Below are positions 63,401-64,000 of a stretch of 64,000 bases of DNA, piece by piece. Position numbers and translations under genes: made by a program. The notes below the pieces were generated by a model. The model was not told the origin of the DNA. It searched no databases and was given only the letters and a program-made list of their open reading frames with translations. This stretch comes from Georgenia ruanii (GTDB lineage Bacteria > Actinomycetota > Actinomycetes > Actinomycetales > Actinomycetaceae). Numbering within the stretch: position 1 is the first letter of the stretch; every line of letters begins with the position of its first letter. The stretch covers positions 62,001-126,000 of the forward strand of contig NZ_VUKE01000012.1 of the NCBI RefSeq assembly GCF_009193175.1, in the 5' to 3' direction.

Positions 63401-64000
63401 TCAGGTGCCCCCCAGGAATGTGCGTAGCTCCTCGTTGAAGCGGGCCACCTCTTCCAGCTGCGGCTGGTGCGCACTGTTCTCGAACGTGACGAGATGCGCA
63501 CCGGAGATGTGCTCCGCGAAGTACTGCGCGCCCTCGTACCGCTGCTTCTTGTCGTGACGCCCGTGCGCCACCAGCACCGGACAGCGGACCTCGGAGAGGC
63601 GTCCGCGGTGGTCGGCGCCGGCCACGTTGCGGTTGTAGGTCTTGAGGACGTGGAGCGGCGTCTCGAACGCCATGTTGAGATACCACTCCTTGACCGCTGG
63701 CCCGGGGTCCTCGAAGAACATGTAGCGGTCGTAAAGCTCGGCATTGGCCTTCGGGCGAAGGGAGCTGCCGCCGAGGTTCTGCGAGGCCCAGGCCACGAAC
63801 TCCTCGGTCAGCCCGCCGTCGACGCCGTCCCGGGTGCCCGAGCGCCATGGCGCACCGCACACCAGGGCGAGCCCGGCTACGAGGTCGGGGCGTCGATAGG
63901 TCGCCTCGAGCGCGACGTTGTTGCCGGTTCCCTGCGCGACCAGGGTGACGGGGCCGCTGTCGAGGTGAGTGATCAGGGAGATGAGGTCACTGGTGACCGC
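63401..64000 (-). CDS. Alpha/beta hydrolase fold protein, 5' end beyond window
   Basis: The C-terminal 199 residues of an alpha/beta-hydrolase fold protein; the start lies past the window end. The nucleophile-elbow position reads VTLVAQGTGNNVAL, where family members have G-x-S-x-G, so the usual Ser looks replaced by Gly. The acid Asp (VAHGRHDKKQRY) and the catalytic His (FENSAHQPQLEEVARF) are present. It could be a cofactor-free oxygenase or other non-hydrolytic member, or the elbow may be misaligned. It is convergent with the GntR gene. Confidence 0.75.
   Translation of the reverse strand, partial: AVTSDLISLITHLDSGPVTLVAQGTGNNVALEATYRRPDLVAGLALVCGAPWRSGTRDGVDGGLTEEFVAWASQNLGGSSLRPKANAELYDRYMFFEDPGPAVKEWYLNMAFETPLHVLKTYNRNVAGADHRGRLSEVRCPVLVAHGRHDKKQRYEGAQYFAEHISGAHLVTFENSAHQPQLEEVARFNEELRTFLGGT

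Noticed and set aside
29322-64000. A second copy of the tRNA-Ala 3' end (attR)
   Set aside because: Reading downstream for GTTCGAATCC and CTAGCTCC gave no match. This was done by eye, so an imperfect copy could be missed.

Overview
The window is very GC-rich DNA with short intergenic gaps, many GTG starts and 4-bp gene overlaps. The gene families (SARP/BTAD regulator, galU-glp-rimJ-glpR/sepX block, CRP/GlxR-type site, Cys-ending leader peptide) point to a high-GC actinomycete. A Micrococcales relative such as Cellulomonas or Georgenia is my best guess, but the genus is not proven here.

The window has two halves. Positions 1 to about 29.3 kb look like chromosomal backbone. They hold a DAACS symporter preceded by a cysteine-ending leader peptide, UspA, a GNAT enzyme, an alpha/beta hydrolase, a RecQ-type helicase and a GH13 glucosidase. 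Next comes a compact peptide locus at 8.1-12.5 kb: a divergent BTAD/SARP regulator, two paralogous 65-residue peptides, and an M50 membrane protease fused through an 82-base poly-C tract to a MinD/ParA ATPase. Then come tRNA-Arg(CCU), an SRPBCC protein, a flavin-type split-barrel protein, a giant helicase-nuclease-like protein whose catalytic motifs look lost, mscL, a SAF-domain protein, an FmdB zinc ribbon, a penicillin-acylase family hydrolase, 5-formyl-THF cyclo-ligase, and galU-glp/moeA-rimJ-glpR/sepX (the last with known links to cell division).

tRNA-Ala(CGC) at 29.25 kb marks the border of a mobile or formerly mobile island. Directly behind it are an excisionase-like HTH protein, a tyrosine integrase and a MobF (TrwC-type) relaxase with a hairpin over its ribosome binding site. 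A gene-poor stretch with a transposase remnant follows. I could not find a second copy of the tRNA 3' end, so the right border is unknown and may lie beyond the window.

From 35.9 kb to the end is a catabolic and transport region. It has a NitT/TauT-type ABC system (binding protein, permease, ATPase) with a tandem OsmC protein. A nine-gene block on the + strand follows: Dpp-type binding protein, LeuB-like dehydrogenase, permease, permease-ATPase fusion, ATPase, LVIVD-repeat protein, MFS carrier, Ldh2-type dehydrogenase, LysR regulator. Then come a second NitT/TauT binding protein, a PaaX regulator, a salicylyl/anthraniloyl-CoA hydroxylase-like flavoprotein, an NDP-forming acyl-CoA synthetase, an aldehyde dehydrogenase, a cytoplasmic NMT1-like protein, a TauE/SafE exporter, a GntR/FCD regulator with two matching palindromes, and a partial alpha/beta hydrolase. 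Together they suggest uptake and CoA-dependent breakdown of one or more organic acids, probably aromatic; the substrate cannot be read from the sequence.

Best candidates for something undescribed: the peptide/M50-MinD locus with its SARP-like site, the leader peptide that suggests the first transporter carries a sulfur amino acid, and the catalytically degenerate helicase-nuclease.
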